Below, one piece after another: positions 1 through 10,401 of a stretch of 61,814 nt of DNA. This stretch comes from Nocardioides sp. PD653-B2 (GTDB lineage: Bacteria; Actinomycetota; Actinomycetes; Propionibacteriales; Nocardioidaceae). The stretch covers positions 1-61,814 of the forward strand of contig NZ_BDJE01000035.1 of the NCBI RefSeq assembly GCF_002117935.1, read 5' to 3'. Positions within the stretch are counted from its first letter, which is position 1. Every line of letters starts with the position of its first letter. The position numbers and the translations under genes were made by a program. A model generated the notes under the pieces. It was not told the DNA's origin, did not search any database, and saw nothing but the letters and a program-made list of their open reading frames with translations.

Positions 1-22
1 GAGCCTCGAAACCACCCTCTGG

Positions 23-874
23 CTAAAAGGTGTGCTCCGGGCCGGGGAAGGTGCCGGCCTTGACGTCGGCGGCGTAGTCCTGGGCAGCCTGGAGGAGTAC
101 GCCGTGCAGGTCGGCGTACTGCTTGACGAACTTCGCCATCCGGCCGGTGCGCAGGCCGAAGGCGTCCTGCCAGACGAGCACCTGCCCGTCGCACTCGGGG
201 CCGGCGCCGATGCCGATGGTCGGGATCGACACGGCGGCCGTGACCTCGGCGGCGACGTCGCCGGGGACCATCTCCATGACGACCGCGAAGGCGCCGGCCT
301 CCTCCATCGCCCGGGCCTCCTCGATGACCTGCTTGGCGGCGTCGCCGCGCCCCTGCACGCGGTAGCCGCCGAGGTTGTGCTCGGACTGGGGCGTGAAACC
401 GATGTGTGCCATCACCGGGATGCCGCCCTGGGTGAGCTTGCGCACCTGCGGAGACATCTCCGCGCCGCCCTCGAGCTTCACCGCGTGGGCGTTGGCCTCC
501 TTCATGAAGCGCACCGCGGTCAGGTAGGCCTGCTCGGCGGACGCCTGGTAGGAGCCGAACGGCAGGTCGGCGACCACGAGGGCGCGGTGGGCCGAGCGGG
601 TGACCGCGCGCACCAGCGGGATCAGCTCGTCGACGGTCACGGGCAGCGACGTCTCGTTGGCGAAGACGTTGTTGGAGGCGCTGTCACCGACGAGCAGCAC
701 CTCGATGCCGGCCTCGTCGAAGGTCTGCGCGGCGTACTGCTCGTAGGCCGTGAGCATCGCGAACTTCTCGCCGCGCTGCTTCATCTCGCGCAGGTGGTGG
801 GTGCGGATCCGCTTGATCGCGGGCCCTGCCTGCTGGGCCGGGCCGGTGCCGTACGGCGCCGTCTCCTCGCTCAT
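23..874 (-). CDS. panB: 3-methyl-2-oxobutanoate hydroxymethyltransferase
   Basis: This enzyme transfers a hydroxymethyl group from 5,10-methylene-tetrahydrofolate to 2-oxoisovalerate, the first committed step of pantothenate and CoA synthesis in the cytoplasm. The 283-residue product is full length for the family. Visible landmarks are the LLVGDS segment with metal ligand D64, VADLPFGSY with D103, KLEGG around 135, MAHIGFTPQ around 155 and VMEMVP with the candidate base E201. The ATG at 874 starts a short family-typical extension before the conserved block. It is transcribed away from the rest of the window and no other pan gene is present. The identification is secure. Confidence 0.96.
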   Translation of the reverse strand: MSEETAPYGTGPAQQAGPAIKRIRTHHLREMKQRGEKFAMLTAYEQYAAQTFDEAGIEVLLVGDSASNNVFANETSLPVTVDELIPLVRAVTRSAHRALVVADLPFGSYQASAEQAYLTAVRFMKEANAHAVKLEGGAEMSPQVRKLTQGGIPVMAHIGFTPQSEHNLGGYRVQGRGDAAKQVIEEARAMEEAGAFAVVMEMVPGDVAAEVTAAVSIPTIGIGAGPECDGQVLVWQDAFGLRTGRMAKFVKQYADLHGVLLQAAQDYAADVKAGTFPGPEHTF

Positions 875-974
875 GGACTCTCCCTGGGACGAAGGTCTCG
901 CGGCTCCCTGGTGGAGTCCACGGACCGTTCGTCAGGCTAGCCCCGGACGGTGCAGTTGAACCCTGTGGTGCTGG

Positions 975-1445
975 TCACGCGCCGGCCGGCACGGCGTCGG
1001 CGGCGGCCTCCACGTCGGCGATCACGATCTTCTGCATCTGCATCATCGCGCCGACCGCGGCCTGCGCCCGGGCCGCGTTGGAGTCGGAGATCAGCTCGTA
1101 GAGGCGCACCGGCACGATCTGCCAGGAGAGGCCGAACTTGTCCTCGAGCCACGCGCACTCGCTCGGCCGGCCGCCGTCGACGAGCGTGTCCCAGTAGTAG
1201 TCGACCTCGGACTGGTCGGCGCAGGTGACGCTCAACGAGATCGTCTCGGTGAAGCCGGCGTGCACCGGCCCGCCGTTGATCCCGCGGAACGGCTGTCCGT
1301 CGAGCGTCCACTCGGCGGCGAGCACACGTCCGTCCTCGTAGTGGGAGACCCCGCGGATCTCGGAGTTCGGGAAGACCGTGGTGTAGAACTCCACGGCCTC
1401 CATGAGGTTGTCGTCGAACCACAGGCAGGTGCTGATCTGGGGCAT
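975..1445 (-). CDS. VOC-fold protein, PhnB-like family
   Basis: This is a 156-residue vicinal-oxygen-chelate fold protein of the 3-demethylubiquinone methyltransferase-like/PhnB group. The start MPQISTCLWFDDN, followed by the EAVEFYTTVFPNS segment near residue 16 and the late FGLSWQIVP segment, is characteristic of this group. Members form small dimers whose substrate is usually unknown, and the family name does not imply ubiquinone chemistry. The C-terminal tail carries a run of Met and Gln often seen in these proteins. It stands alone, 100 bases from panB and divergent from the sigma factor gene. Family assignment is firm and function is open. Confidence 0.85.
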   Translation of the reverse strand: MPQISTCLWFDDNLMEAVEFYTTVFPNSEIRGVSHYEDGRVLAAEWTLDGQPFRGINGGPVHAGFTETISLSVTCADQSEVDYYWDTLVDGGRPSECAWLEDKFGLSWQIVPVRLYELISDSNAARAQAAVGAMMQMQKIVIADVEAAADAVPAGA

Positions 1446-1565
1446 CGGGGGTCTCCTTCGCTCATGCTGTCAGCACAGTGACCGCGCCGGCGCGCCGAAC
1501 TCATCGGAAGTCGGGCCAACCCCGGGTGCCGTCCCGTGCGTTCCCAGTCGTGAGAGGAGGTCGCC

Positions 1566-2051
1566 GTGGACGAGGAGTTCACCGAGTGGGCCGCGGGCGC
1601 GCAGCGCCGGTTGCTGCGCTCGGCGTACCTGCTCACCGGTGACCTGCACCGGGCCGAGGACCTCGTCCAGGAGGCGCTGGTCAAGGTCGCCCTGCGCTGG
1701 CCACGGCTGCGCGGCGGCAACCCCACGGCGTACGCCCGGACCGTCATCGTGCGCGACAACATCTCGTGGTGGCGTCGCCGACGGGACGTCCCGACCGCGT
1801 CGCCGCGCGACCTGGCCGACGTGTCGACGGACACCGAGGCCGCTCTGGTCGTACGGCGGGCGCTCGGCCGGCTCACCCCCAAGCAGCGGGCCGTCGTGGT
1901 GCTCCGGCACTTCGACGACCTCAGTGAGCAGGACACGGCGGCCGCGCTGGGCGTGACCGTCGGGACCGTCAAGAGCCAGAACGCCGCCGCGCTGGCCCGG
2001 CTGCGTGCGGGCGCCCCGGAGCTGCTCGACCTGATCGGGAGGACGCGATGA
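1566..2051 (+). CDS. SigE-family extracytoplasmic-function sigma factor
   Basis: This 161-residue sigma-70 factor has region 2 (LRSAYLLTGD, AEDLVQEALVKVALRW, about residues 20-55) and region 4 (LTPKQRAVVVLRHF through VGTVKSQNAAALARLR, about 103-150). It matches the actinobacterial SigE group of ECF factors and should direct RNA polymerase to a small stress or envelope regulon. The GTG start follows GAGAGGAGG at good spacing. The stop overlaps the ATG of the next gene (ATGA), so the two are almost certainly co-translated and the downstream membrane protein is its likely partner. Confidence 0.9.
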   Translation: MDEEFTEWAAGAQRRLLRSAYLLTGDLHRAEDLVQEALVKVALRWPRLRGGNPTAYARTVIVRDNISWWRRRRDVPTASPRDLADVSTDTEAALVVRRALGRLTPKQRAVVVLRHFDDLSEQDTAAALGVTVGTVKSQNAAALARLRAGAPELLDLIGRTR

Positions 2052-3214
2052 ACGAGCTGCACGACCTGCTCGAACGGGCCACGGACCGCATCGAGAGCCC
2101 GGACCTCGCCGCCCGCGCCCTCGTGGGCGCCCGGCGTCGTCGGGCGACCCGCCGGGGTGCCGCTGCCGCGGCCCTCGCCGCGGTGCTGGTGGTCGTGGTC
2201 GCGCTCGTCGCCCAACTCGGTCGGGCCGACGACGACAGTGCGCCACCGGTGACGCCGCCGACGCCGACGCCGACGGCGACGGCGACGACGAAGGTCGTCC
2301 AGCCGGCGTGGGACCCCCGCCAGGTGGACGACCTGCCCGAGGCGGCCGCCGGCCTCGCCTCGGCGCTGCCCGATGTCCTCGATCCGCCCGCGTCGGCGCC
2401 GGGCCTCGCCGATCATCCGGTCCCGGCCGCAGTGCTGACCGTGCGCGGTGAGGACAGCATCCTCCTCCTGACCCCGGACGGCGCCTGGCGGAGCGTGGCT
2501 CCGGGCACCGACAACGGCAGCGCCGAGCTGACGGCGGACGGGACCCGACTCGCGGTCTCGACCGAGAGTGGCGTGGACATCTGGGACCTGCCCACGGGTG
2601 AGCGCACGACCCTCGAGAACCCCGACGGGTTCCAGGCGTGGGAGTTCGTCCGGTGGACGTGGCTCGACCCGACGACGCTGCTCCTCAACGACGGAAGCCC
2701 GGGTGGGTGGCGTGTGGACACCGCCTCGGGACGGACGACGCACGTGCCGTACCCGGCGAGCGGGCTGGGGTGGTGGGGGACCGTGGACCCGGACGGTGCG
2801 GTGGTCGAGAGCGCCGACTACGGCCGTCCCGCCGAGCTGACCGACTGGGCCGGCGGCGAGCCGCGACGGGTCGACCTGCGCAGCATCGGCCGGCTGTCGA
2901 CCCTGCGCGCCGAGACCGACACGATCGCCGGCACGGCCTATGAGAACGGGCCCTTCTCGGTCTTCGTCGTCGACCGGGACGATCTGGCGGTGCGCGCGCA
3001 GCTGCCACTTCGTGACCCCGAGGCCAACTACAGCAACGGCGGCCTCTCCGTCGCAGGCCTGCTCGACGACGGGACCGTGCTGCTCCGGGTCGCGGTGTTC
3101 GGCAGGGACCCCAGCTGGCGACTGGTCGCCTGGGACCCCTCGTCGGGGGAGCTGTCGTTGGTGATGCACGCGGTCGGGGACCTGCTGTCCTACGCCTCGG
3201 ATCTCCTCGGCTGA
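2048..3214 (+). CDS. membrane-anchored beta-propeller-like protein, probable sigma-factor partner
   Basis: This 388-residue protein has a cytoplasmic N-terminus of about 35 residues, an Arg-rich stop (GARRRRATRRG), one membrane helix at about 37-57, a Pro/Thr-rich linker and a large outer domain. The outer domain carries repeated WD40/TolB-like blade motifs such as LTADGTRLAVSTESGVDIWDL. Proteins of this build sit next to SigE-family sigma factors in actinobacteria and may act as anti-sigma factors. No zinc-binding anti-sigma motif is visible, so that role rests on the one-base-pair-level coupling with the sigma gene. No enzyme signature is present. Confidence 0.7.
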   Translation: MNELHDLLERATDRIESPDLAARALVGARRRRATRRGAAAAALAAVLVVVVALVAQLGRADDDSAPPVTPPTPTPTATATTKVVQPAWDPRQVDDLPEAAAGLASALPDVLDPPASAPGLADHPVPAAVLTVRGEDSILLLTPDGAWRSVAPGTDNGSAELTADGTRLAVSTESGVDIWDLPTGERTTLENPDGFQAWEFVRWTWLDPTTLLLNDGSPGGWRVDTASGRTTHVPYPASGLGWWGTVDPDGAVVESADYGRPAELTDWAGGEPRRVDLRSIGRLSTLRAETDTIAGTAYENGPFSVFVVDRDDLAVRAQLPLRDPEANYSNGGLSVAGLLDDGTVLLRVAVFGRDPSWRLVAWDPSSGELSLVMHAVGDLLSYASDLLG

Positions 3215-3221
3215 TCGGGCC

Positions 3222-3227
3222 TACAGT
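3222..3227 (+). promoter_or_regulatory. -10 element for a probably leaderless transcript
   Basis: TACAGT ends 7 bases before the ATG at 3235, inside the short gap after the previous gene. This spacing places the transcription start at or next to the start codon. The same arrangement recurs before seven other genes in the window (10402, 16717, 19760, 28648, 31457, 40870, 57928). Confidence 0.45.
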
Positions 3228-3234
3228 GAGGGGC

Positions 3235-3984
3235 ATGGCCTTCGACGTCGCCGCCGACGCGTACGCCCGGTTCATGGGGCGCTACTCCGAACCGCTCGCG
3301 GACCGGCTGGTCGAGCTCGCCGGCGTCCGTGTCGGGATGAGCGCGGTCGACGTCGGGTGCGGGCCGGGCGTGCTGACCGCCCGGCTCGTCGAGCGACTGG
3401 GCGCCGACCGCGTCGCCGCGCTCGACCCGTCGCCACCGTTCGTCGCGGCGGCGCGCGAGCGCTGCCCGGGCGTCGACATCCGCCAGGGGACGGCCGAGGC
3501 GCTGCCGTACGACGACGGCGCGTTCGACCTCGCCTTCGCCAACCTGGTCGTGCACTTCATGTCCGACCCGGTCGGCGGCCTGCGCGAGATGGGCCGGGTC
3601 GGCGGGGTCGTCGCGGCCACCGTGTGGAACCACGCGGGAGGATCGGGCCCGCTGTCGACGTTCTGGCGGGCGGTGCAGGACCTCGACCCGGACGCCGCCG
3701 ACGAGGCCGCGCTGCCGGGGACCGGTGAGGGCGACCTCGGCGGCCTCGCCCGTCGGGCGGGGCTCAGCGACGTCGAGGAGGGCACGCTCACCGTCTCCGT
3801 GCCGTACCCGGGGTTCGACGAGTGGTGGGAGCCCTACACGCGGGGCGTCGGGCCGGCCGGCGACTACGTCGCGGGCCTCGACGAGGCCCGCCGCGAGGCG
3901 CTGCGCGCCCGCTGCGCCGAGCTGCTGCCAAAGGGACCTTTCGAGGTCGAGGCGACCGCCTGGAGCGTGGTCGCGCGGGGTTAG
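3235..3984 (+). CDS. class I SAM-dependent methyltransferase
   Basis: This is a methyltransferase of about 249 residues with the SAM-binding motif I (VDVGCGPGVLTARL, about residues 35-48), an acidic residue ending strand 2 (AALDPS) and a motif IV region (DLAFANLVVHFM). It belongs to the Methyltransf_11 type of class I enzymes, which act on small molecules, lipids or quinones, and the substrate cannot be read from sequence. The ATG at 3235 is preferred to the upstream GTG at 3226 because homology starts with MAFDVAADAYARFMGRY and a -10 element lies just ahead. Confidence 0.85.
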   Translation: MAFDVAADAYARFMGRYSEPLADRLVELAGVRVGMSAVDVGCGPGVLTARLVERLGADRVAALDPSPPFVAAARERCPGVDIRQGTAEALPYDDGAFDLAFANLVVHFMSDPVGGLREMGRVGGVVAATVWNHAGGSGPLSTFWRAVQDLDPDAADEAALPGTGEGDLGGLARRAGLSDVEEGTLTVSVPYPGFDEWWEPYTRGVGPAGDYVAGLDEARREALRARCAELLPKGPFEVEATAWSVVARG

Positions 3985-4011
3985 CGGTCGCCGCATGGGA
4001 AACTCCCAGAC

Positions 4012-6042
<2,031 letters not shown>

Positions 6043-6045
6043 GGG

Positions 6046-6083
6046 CTTTGCCTGCCCTTAGCGCGACGATGGTTCGCGCTTAG
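6046..6083 (+). promoter_or_regulatory. 11-bp-periodic direct repeats, probable OmpR-type regulator site
   Basis: CTTTG at 6046, CTTAG at 6057 and CTTAG at 6079 fall on an 11-base (or 22-base) period, about 50 bases upstream of the exported-protein gene at 6131. The same element occurs as CTTAG/CTTAA with 11-base spacing at 9001-9016, in front of the response regulator gene. Tandem half-sites one helical turn apart are the usual binding pattern of OmpR/PhoB regulators. Confidence 0.45.
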
Positions 6084-6130
6084 GTCCTGCGTTGAGACCG
6101 TCTCCACGTCATCAAGACGGAGGAGACGAG

Positions 6131-6505
6131 ATGAAGAAGACAGTCCTGGCCATCGTGGTCGCCCTGGTCGTGCTGGTCGGGGCCGGCGGCGCCGTGTGGG
6201 CGCTGAGCGGAGACGACGAGACCAGCGCCACCGGCACGTGTGGCGGCGCGACGTACGACATGTCCGCCGAGAACGACGACAACGGCCTCGAGGTGACCTT
6301 CGAGCTCCAGTCGGCGGCACCCGCCGAGACCTGGAACGTCGTCGTCGAGCAGGACGGCGTGTCCGTCCTCGAGGGCGACCGCCAGACCGACGAGGACGCC
6401 GAGCTGGACGTCGACGTGACCGTCAACGAGGACGACGGCACCAGCTTCACGGTCACCGCCACCCCTGAGAACGGCGACCCCTGCGTCGCGACGCTCGACC
6501 GCTGA
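6131..6505 (+). CDS. small exported or anchored acidic protein, paralogue of the next gene
   Basis: This 124-residue protein starts MKKTVLAIVVALVVLVGAGG, a single signal/anchor helix, followed by an acidic outer domain. The domain holds the pattern GGATYDMSAE, then a TWNVVVEQDG strand motif that is repeated in the next gene, so the two are tandem paralogues. A strong GGAGGAGACG ribosome site sits before ATG 6131, which excludes the in-frame ATG at 6092. No known domain is recognised. The ancestral fold looks all-beta. The partner two-component system lies immediately downstream on the other strand. Confidence 0.7.
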   Translation: MKKTVLAIVVALVVLVGAGGAVWALSGDDETSATGTCGGATYDMSAENDDNGLEVTFELQSAAPAETWNVVVEQDGVSVLEGDRQTDEDAELDVDVTVNEDDGTSFTVTATPENGDPCVATLDR

Positions 6506-6533
6506 CCCCTGACCCACCCCACGAGGAGCACTC

Positions 6534-6938
6534 ATGAACAAGCGCATCATCGCCCTGACCACCGCCGCCGCCCTGGTGGCCGCCCCTGCCGCCGTGCTCG
6601 TCGCGGGCCCGGCCCAGGCCGACGGTCCCGAACGGCACGCCCGCGGCACCGTCGCCGGCGCGTCGTACGACATGTCCGCCGAGAAGGAGCGCGGCTTCGA
6701 GGTCAGCGCCGACCTCGAGGGCGTCCCGGCCGGCTCCACCTGGAAGGTCGTCGTCAAGCACGACGGCAAGTTGGTCGGCAGCCAGACGCTGCGGGCAGTC
6801 CCGGACGACGGTCGCTACGAGGTCGACTTCCGCGACTTCCGCAGCGCGAACACCGCGGGCAAGGACGTGTTCGCCGTGAAGATCAGCCGCGTCGACGGTC
6901 CCGGCTCGGTGACCCGCAAGCTCACCTTCGCGCGCTGA
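6534..6938 (+). CDS. exported basic protein, paralogue of the upstream gene
   Basis: This 134-residue protein has a classical signal peptide (MNKRIIALTTAAALVAAPAA, with a likely cut after AQA near residue 30). The mature domain is of the same kind as its neighbour: GASYDMSAEKE, then TWKVVVKHDGKLVG. Unlike the upstream paralogue, which is acidic and looks membrane-anchored, this one is released and rather basic. The gene starts 28 bases after the previous stop with an ACGAGGAG ribosome site and is presumably in the same transcript. Function is unknown. An envelope or periplasmic sensing role is only a guess from the adjacent kinase. Confidence 0.7.
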   Translation: MNKRIIALTTAAALVAAPAAVLVAGPAQADGPERHARGTVAGASYDMSAEKERGFEVSADLEGVPAGSTWKVVVKHDGKLVGSQTLRAVPDDGRYEVDFRDFRSANTAGKDVFAVKISRVDGPGSVTRKLTFAR

Positions 6939-6941
6939 CGC

Positions 6942-8261
6942 TCAGGCGGGCGGACCGAGCTCCACGACGACCCGCCCGCCACCCAGGGCAGACGCATCCC
7001 ACGACAGACCGCCACCGGACTCGGTGGCGGTCTTGTCGGCGATGGCCAGCCCGAGCCCGGTCGACCCGGCGCCGGAAGCACCTCGGTCGGAGACGTCGAG
7101 GCCCTCCGGGAAGCCCGGTCCGCCGTCCTCGACGGTGAGCACCAGCCCGCCACCGGTGCGCTCGGCCAACGTCACCAGCACGGCCGCGTCGTCCGGGGTG
7201 TGGCTGAAGACGTTGTCGAGCAGTACGTCGACGAGGGCCTGCAGGTCCTGCGCCGACGTCCGGGTCAGCACCGGGCCGGACGGCTCGACCCGCACCTCGA
7301 AGGGCCGGCCCTGGTCCTCGGCCAGCGGCTCCCAGAAGCGGGCCCGCTCGGCCACGACGGCCACCGCGTCCGCCTGGGGGACGACGCCTTCCCGCTCGGA
7401 CCTGCGCGCCTCGCGCACGACGTGGTCGACCGTGGCCTGCAGCTCGTCGAGGTCCCCGGTGAGCCGGGCCCGGTCGTCGGGCTCGGTGAGGGCGTCGATG
7501 CGGAGCCGCAGCGCGGTCATCGGCGTGCGGAGCCGGTGCGACACGTCGGCCACCCCGGCGCGCTCGCGCTCGAGCAGGGACTCGATCCGGCCGACCAGGC
7601 GGTTCATCACGGTGGTCAGCTCCTGCACCTCCGGCGGGCCGGACGGCGTCACCGGCGTCGGCGGGCTGCGGTCGCCGAGGGTGGCGGCGTACGTCGCGAG
7701 CCGGCGGATGGGCACCACGAAGGAGCGACCCAGCCGGTCCGCGAGCAGCAGCGCGCCGGCCAGCAAGGCCGCGCCGAGCAGGAAGAGGATGAGCCAGCTG
7801 CGCACGATGTCGGACTCGAGCCCGGGCGGGCGCACCTCGACCCGGATCACCGGGGTCTCGGCCGGGGCGGCGCTGCTGATGCCGAGGGACACCGGCACCA
7901 GGATCTCGGCGCCGCCGTCGGCGTCCCGGACGCTGGCCTGTCCGGTGAGCCGGGCCTGCACGACGTCTGCGTCCTGGTCCGGTGACGGCCCGATGGCCTC
8001 CCCGTCGGGATGCAGGCCGGACGGCGGGTAGAGCACGGTGGTCACGACGTCGGAGCTGCGGTTGATCTTGTCGAGGTACGTCGTGACCGCGCCCCTGTCG
8101 CCGTCCGAGACGACCGTCTCGGTCGCCTGGACCTCCAGGGCCGCACGGGACAGCCGGTCCTCGAGCGCATAGCTGCGCAGCAGCACCGCCATCGGCACGA
8201 GCATGGCCAGCAGCACCATGGTGACGGCCGCGGCGACGGTCAGGATCAGGCTCCGGCGCAT
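6942..8261 (-). CDS. sensor histidine kinase
   Basis: This is a two-component kinase of about 439 residues. It has an N-terminal helix (LILTVAAAVTMVLLAMLVPMAV), an extracytoplasmic sensor of about 130 residues, a second helix (WLILFLLGAALLAGALLLA), HAMP, the H-box VSHRLRTPMTALRL, an N-box (LVDVLLDNVFSHT), and G boxes VEDGGPGFP and GLGLAIAD. The ATG at 8261 (MRRSLILTV) is chosen because it lies 4 bases past the regulator stop, and the longer frame adds a non-conserved piece that overlaps the regulator. It should phosphorylate the upstream-encoded regulator. Confidence 0.92.
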   Translation of the reverse strand: MRRSLILTVAAAVTMVLLAMLVPMAVLLRSYALEDRLSRAALEVQATETVVSDGDRGAVTTYLDKINRSSDVVTTVLYPPSGLHPDGEAIGPSPDQDADVVQARLTGQASVRDADGGAEILVPVSLGISSAAPAETPVIRVEVRPPGLESDIVRSWLILFLLGAALLAGALLLADRLGRSFVVPIRRLATYAATLGDRSPPTPVTPSGPPEVQELTTVMNRLVGRIESLLERERAGVADVSHRLRTPMTALRLRIDALTEPDDRARLTGDLDELQATVDHVVREARRSEREGVVPQADAVAVVAERARFWEPLAEDQGRPFEVRVEPSGPVLTRTSAQDLQALVDVLLDNVFSHTPDDAAVLVTLAERTGGGLVLTVEDGGPGFPEGLDVSDRGASGAGSTGLGLAIADKTATESGGGLSWDASALGGGRVVVELGPPA

Positions 8262-8265
8262 CGGC

Positions 8266-8961
8266 TCAGCTCTTCGGGTCGACCGGCTCGGAGAGTCGTA
8301 CACCGACCCCGCGCACCGTGTGGAGGTAGGCGGGTGCGGCCGCCGACTCGCCGAGCTTGCGGCGCAGCCACGACAGGTGCACGTCGACCGTCTTGTCGGA
8401 TCCGCCCCAGGGCTGGTTCCAGACGTCGGTCAGCAGTTCGCGCTTGGTGACCACCTCGCCCGGCCGCTCGGCCAGGTGGCGCAGGAGGTCGAACTCGCGC
8501 GGGCTCAGGTCCAGTAGCGCGCCGTCCAGCGTCACGCGGCGCGACACCGGGTCCACCTCGAGCCCGCCGACGACGAGCGTGCGCCGTTCGGTGCGCGACG
8601 TGGCGGCGCGCCTCATCACGGCCCGGATCCGGGCCTCGAGCTGATCGGTGGTGAACGGCTTGACGACGTAGTCGTCGGCGCCCGCGTCGAGACAGCCGAC
8701 CAGCGACGGGTCGTCGTCGCGTGCGCTGGCGACGATCACCGGCACGTCGCTCACCGCGCGCAGCATCGAGAGGACCTGGGTGCCGTCGACGTCGGGTAGC
8801 CCGAGGTCGAGGATCACCAGGTCGGGCCGGTTCTCCACCGCCATCGACAGGCCCTGCATCCCGGACGACGCCGACGAGACCGCGTGTCCGCGCTCGCCGA
8901 GGGACCGCATCAGCAGGGGACGGATGCGCGGGTCGTCCTCGATGATCAGCACCTGGGCCAC
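8266..8961 (-). CDS. OmpR-family response regulator
   Basis: This 231-residue protein has a receiver domain (IIEDDPRIRP, phospho-Asp in VILDLGLPDVDG near residue 52, conserved Lys in YVVKPF) and a winged-helix DNA-binding domain (LDLSPREFDLLRHLAERPGEVVTKRELL ... TVDVHLSWLRRKLGE). It is the first gene of a two-gene operon with the kinase. Its upstream region (9001-9016) carries 11-bp direct repeats that recur before the 6131 gene, which suggests autoregulation and control of the paired exported proteins. Confidence 0.93.
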   Translation of the reverse strand: MAQVLIIEDDPRIRPLLMRSLGERGHAVSSASSGMQGLSMAVENRPDLVILDLGLPDVDGTQVLSMLRAVSDVPVIVASARDDDPSLVGCLDAGADDYVVKPFTTDQLEARIRAVMRRAATSRTERRTLVVGGLEVDPVSRRVTLDGALLDLSPREFDLLRHLAERPGEVVTKRELLTDVWNQPWGGSDKTVDVHLSWLRRKLGESAAAPAYLHTVRGVGVRLSEPVDPKS

Positions 8962-9000
8962 GCGGTGAACCTAGCCGGTCGTGCGGATCCCGGGTCTCGC

Positions 9001-9016
9001 CTTAGCGCCGCCTTAA
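9001..9016 (-). promoter_or_regulatory. 11-bp direct repeat upstream of the two-component operon
   Basis: CTTAGCGCCGC and CTTAACCCTCC follow each other with an exact 11-base period, between the divergent regulator operon and the gene at 9063. They share the CTTA core with 6057 and 6079, so this is a candidate autoregulatory site. Confidence 0.45.
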
Positions 9017-9062
9017 CCCTCCGCTAGCAAGAGGCGGAGGGTCGACGGGTCAGGATGGTCGC

Positions 9063-9509
9063 ATGGGTGAGGTGCGGGTGCGCTGGTGGCGCCGTCGTTC
9101 GGTCGGGTTCGCGGTCGCCTGGGTCGGCGCCGCCGCGCTGGCCGTGACGATCGGCGTACTGACGGTGTCGTCCGTCGGCGCGAGCATCCGCGGCCAGGGC
9201 CCGCTCGGCAACGACGTCGTCCGCCCCGAGGGCAGCAGCCGGCCCGAGCCGGGCGCCACCCGGATCCGCGACGAGATCGAGGACGTCTTCGGCACCTTCG
9301 TCGTCGAGTGCCGCGGCGTGGTCGCCTACGGCATCGCGACCGAGACCCGCGACGGGTGGCGCACCGTGAGCTACGAGCCGGGACCCGACGACGACGTCGA
9401 CGCGGTCTTCGCCAAGCAGGGCAGCTCGATCGAGCTCGAGGTCTACTGCAACCAGGGCCGGCCCACGCTCGGCGACCGGGAGTCCAAGACCCTGCCCGAC
9501 GAGGACTGA
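9063..9509 (+). CDS. single-pass membrane protein of unknown function
   Basis: This 148-residue protein has a basic N-terminus (RVRWWRRRS), one membrane helix at about 15-38 and an outer domain containing two cysteines (VECRGVVAYGIATET and VYCNQGRP) that could pair. It is divergent from the two-component operon, with the direct repeats of 9001-9016 between them, so it may be a third target of that system. A CAGGAT element 6 bases before the ATG may be its -10. No known family is recognised. Confidence 0.6.
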   Translation: MGEVRVRWWRRRSVGFAVAWVGAAALAVTIGVLTVSSVGASIRGQGPLGNDVVRPEGSSRPEPGATRIRDEIEDVFGTFVVECRGVVAYGIATETRDGWRTVSYEPGPDDDVDAVFAKQGSSIELEVYCNQGRPTLGDRESKTLPDED

Positions 9510-9592
9510 CCCGCAGAAGTCTCCCCGCGCACGCAACCGAACGTGCAGCAGGGGCGTCTCCACCCCGACACCTACTTCGGGAGAGAGACACG

Positions 9593-10225
9593 ATGACGAA
9601 CAGCACCAGCCCCGCACGACGCCGCGCGGCCGCGATCGCCGCTGTGGTCGCCGGCCTTGCCGGTGCCCTGACGGCAGCCCCCACCAGCGCCGACGCGGTC
9701 ACCCCCGCGCAGCGTGCCGTGCCCAAGACCACCATCACGTTCGAGGTCCCTGGCTGCGAGGGCTGCACCATCGGCCTCACCCAGGCGCGCTGGAAGAGCC
9801 ACACCGGCTACGGGGTCAAGGTCTGGGAGACCGCTCAGAAGACCGTCGAGGACGGCGCCGTCACGTTCACGGTCCCGACCAAGCACACGCACGGGATGTC
9901 GATGGAGGTCGGCACCCCCTGGGAGGGCCACACCGGCTACGTCACGACGCTCGCGTTCCGGTACGGCGGCGAGCACGTCGGCGACCCGATCAGCTTCGCC
10001 GAGGCACGGAGCAAGTCGAAGGGCTCGGCCTGCTGGGCCGGCACCACGCAGGACGCCGTGACCATCCCGCTGACGATCCGCAAGGTCTGGGTCGAGGGCG
10101 TCCGCCACCGCGTGCGCGGCACGATCGCTTTCGCGAGCGTCACCCAGGACTGGATGGTGCCGATGCGCGACGTGTGGGACGGCGTGATGGGCTCGCAGGA
10201 CGTCAACGTCTGCGGCAAGCACTGA
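9593..10225 (+). CDS. exported protein of unknown function
   Basis: This 210-residue protein has a long signal peptide (Arg-rich start, hydrophobic AAIAAVVAGLAGALTAAP, probable cut after TSADA near residue 37). The mature part is rich in beta strands and Thr, with a CEGC motif (PGCEGCTIGL) and two more cysteines (SACWAGT and the C-terminal NVCGKH), suggesting disulfides outside the cell. A GGGAGAGAG ribosome site precedes the ATG, which rules out longer readings of the frame. No enzyme signature is visible. Confidence 0.65.
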   Translation: MTNSTSPARRRAAAIAAVVAGLAGALTAAPTSADAVTPAQRAVPKTTITFEVPGCEGCTIGLTQARWKSHTGYGVKVWETAQKTVEDGAVTFTVPTKHTHGMSMEVGTPWEGHTGYVTTLAFRYGGEHVGDPISFAEARSKSKGSACWAGTTQDAVTIPLTIRKVWVEGVRHRVRGTIAFASVTQDWMVPMRDVWDGVMGSQDVNVCGKH

Positions 10226-10247
10226 CGCCGGCTCGTCGGCTGCGGGG

Positions 10248-10355
10248 GTTTCGAGACAGGCGCTGCGCGCCTTCCTCAACCACCGGGACGACAGGCGCTG
10301 CGCGCCTTCCTCAACCACCGGGACGACAGGCGCTGCGCGCCTTCCTCAACCACCG
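10248..10355. repeat. three tandem copies of a 35-bp GC-rich intergenic repeat
   Basis: A unit beginning GACAGGCGCTGCGCGCC and ending CTCAACCACCG recurs at 10255, 10290 and 10325 with an exact 35-base period and almost no divergence. The first copy is preceded by GGTTTCGA. GGCGCTGCGCGCC is close to self-complementary, so each unit can form a hairpin. Related words (CCTCGAAACCACC) occur at positions 4-16 of the window. Elements of this type are scattered between genes in Nocardioides-like genomes. It fills the gap before glnA2. Confidence 0.8.
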
Positions 10356-10389
10356 ACCGGACCGGGTGAGTCCGGCGGGCGTGCGCCGA

Positions 10390-10395
10390 TAGGCT
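10390..10395 (+). promoter_or_regulatory. -10 element of the glnA2 transcript, probably leaderless
   Basis: TAGGCT ends 6 bases before the glnA2 ATG, and no ribosome site fits between them. It lies after the tandem repeats, so transcription of glnA2 should begin at or beside its start codon. Confidence 0.45.
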
Positions 10396-10401
10396 GCGCC
10401 C

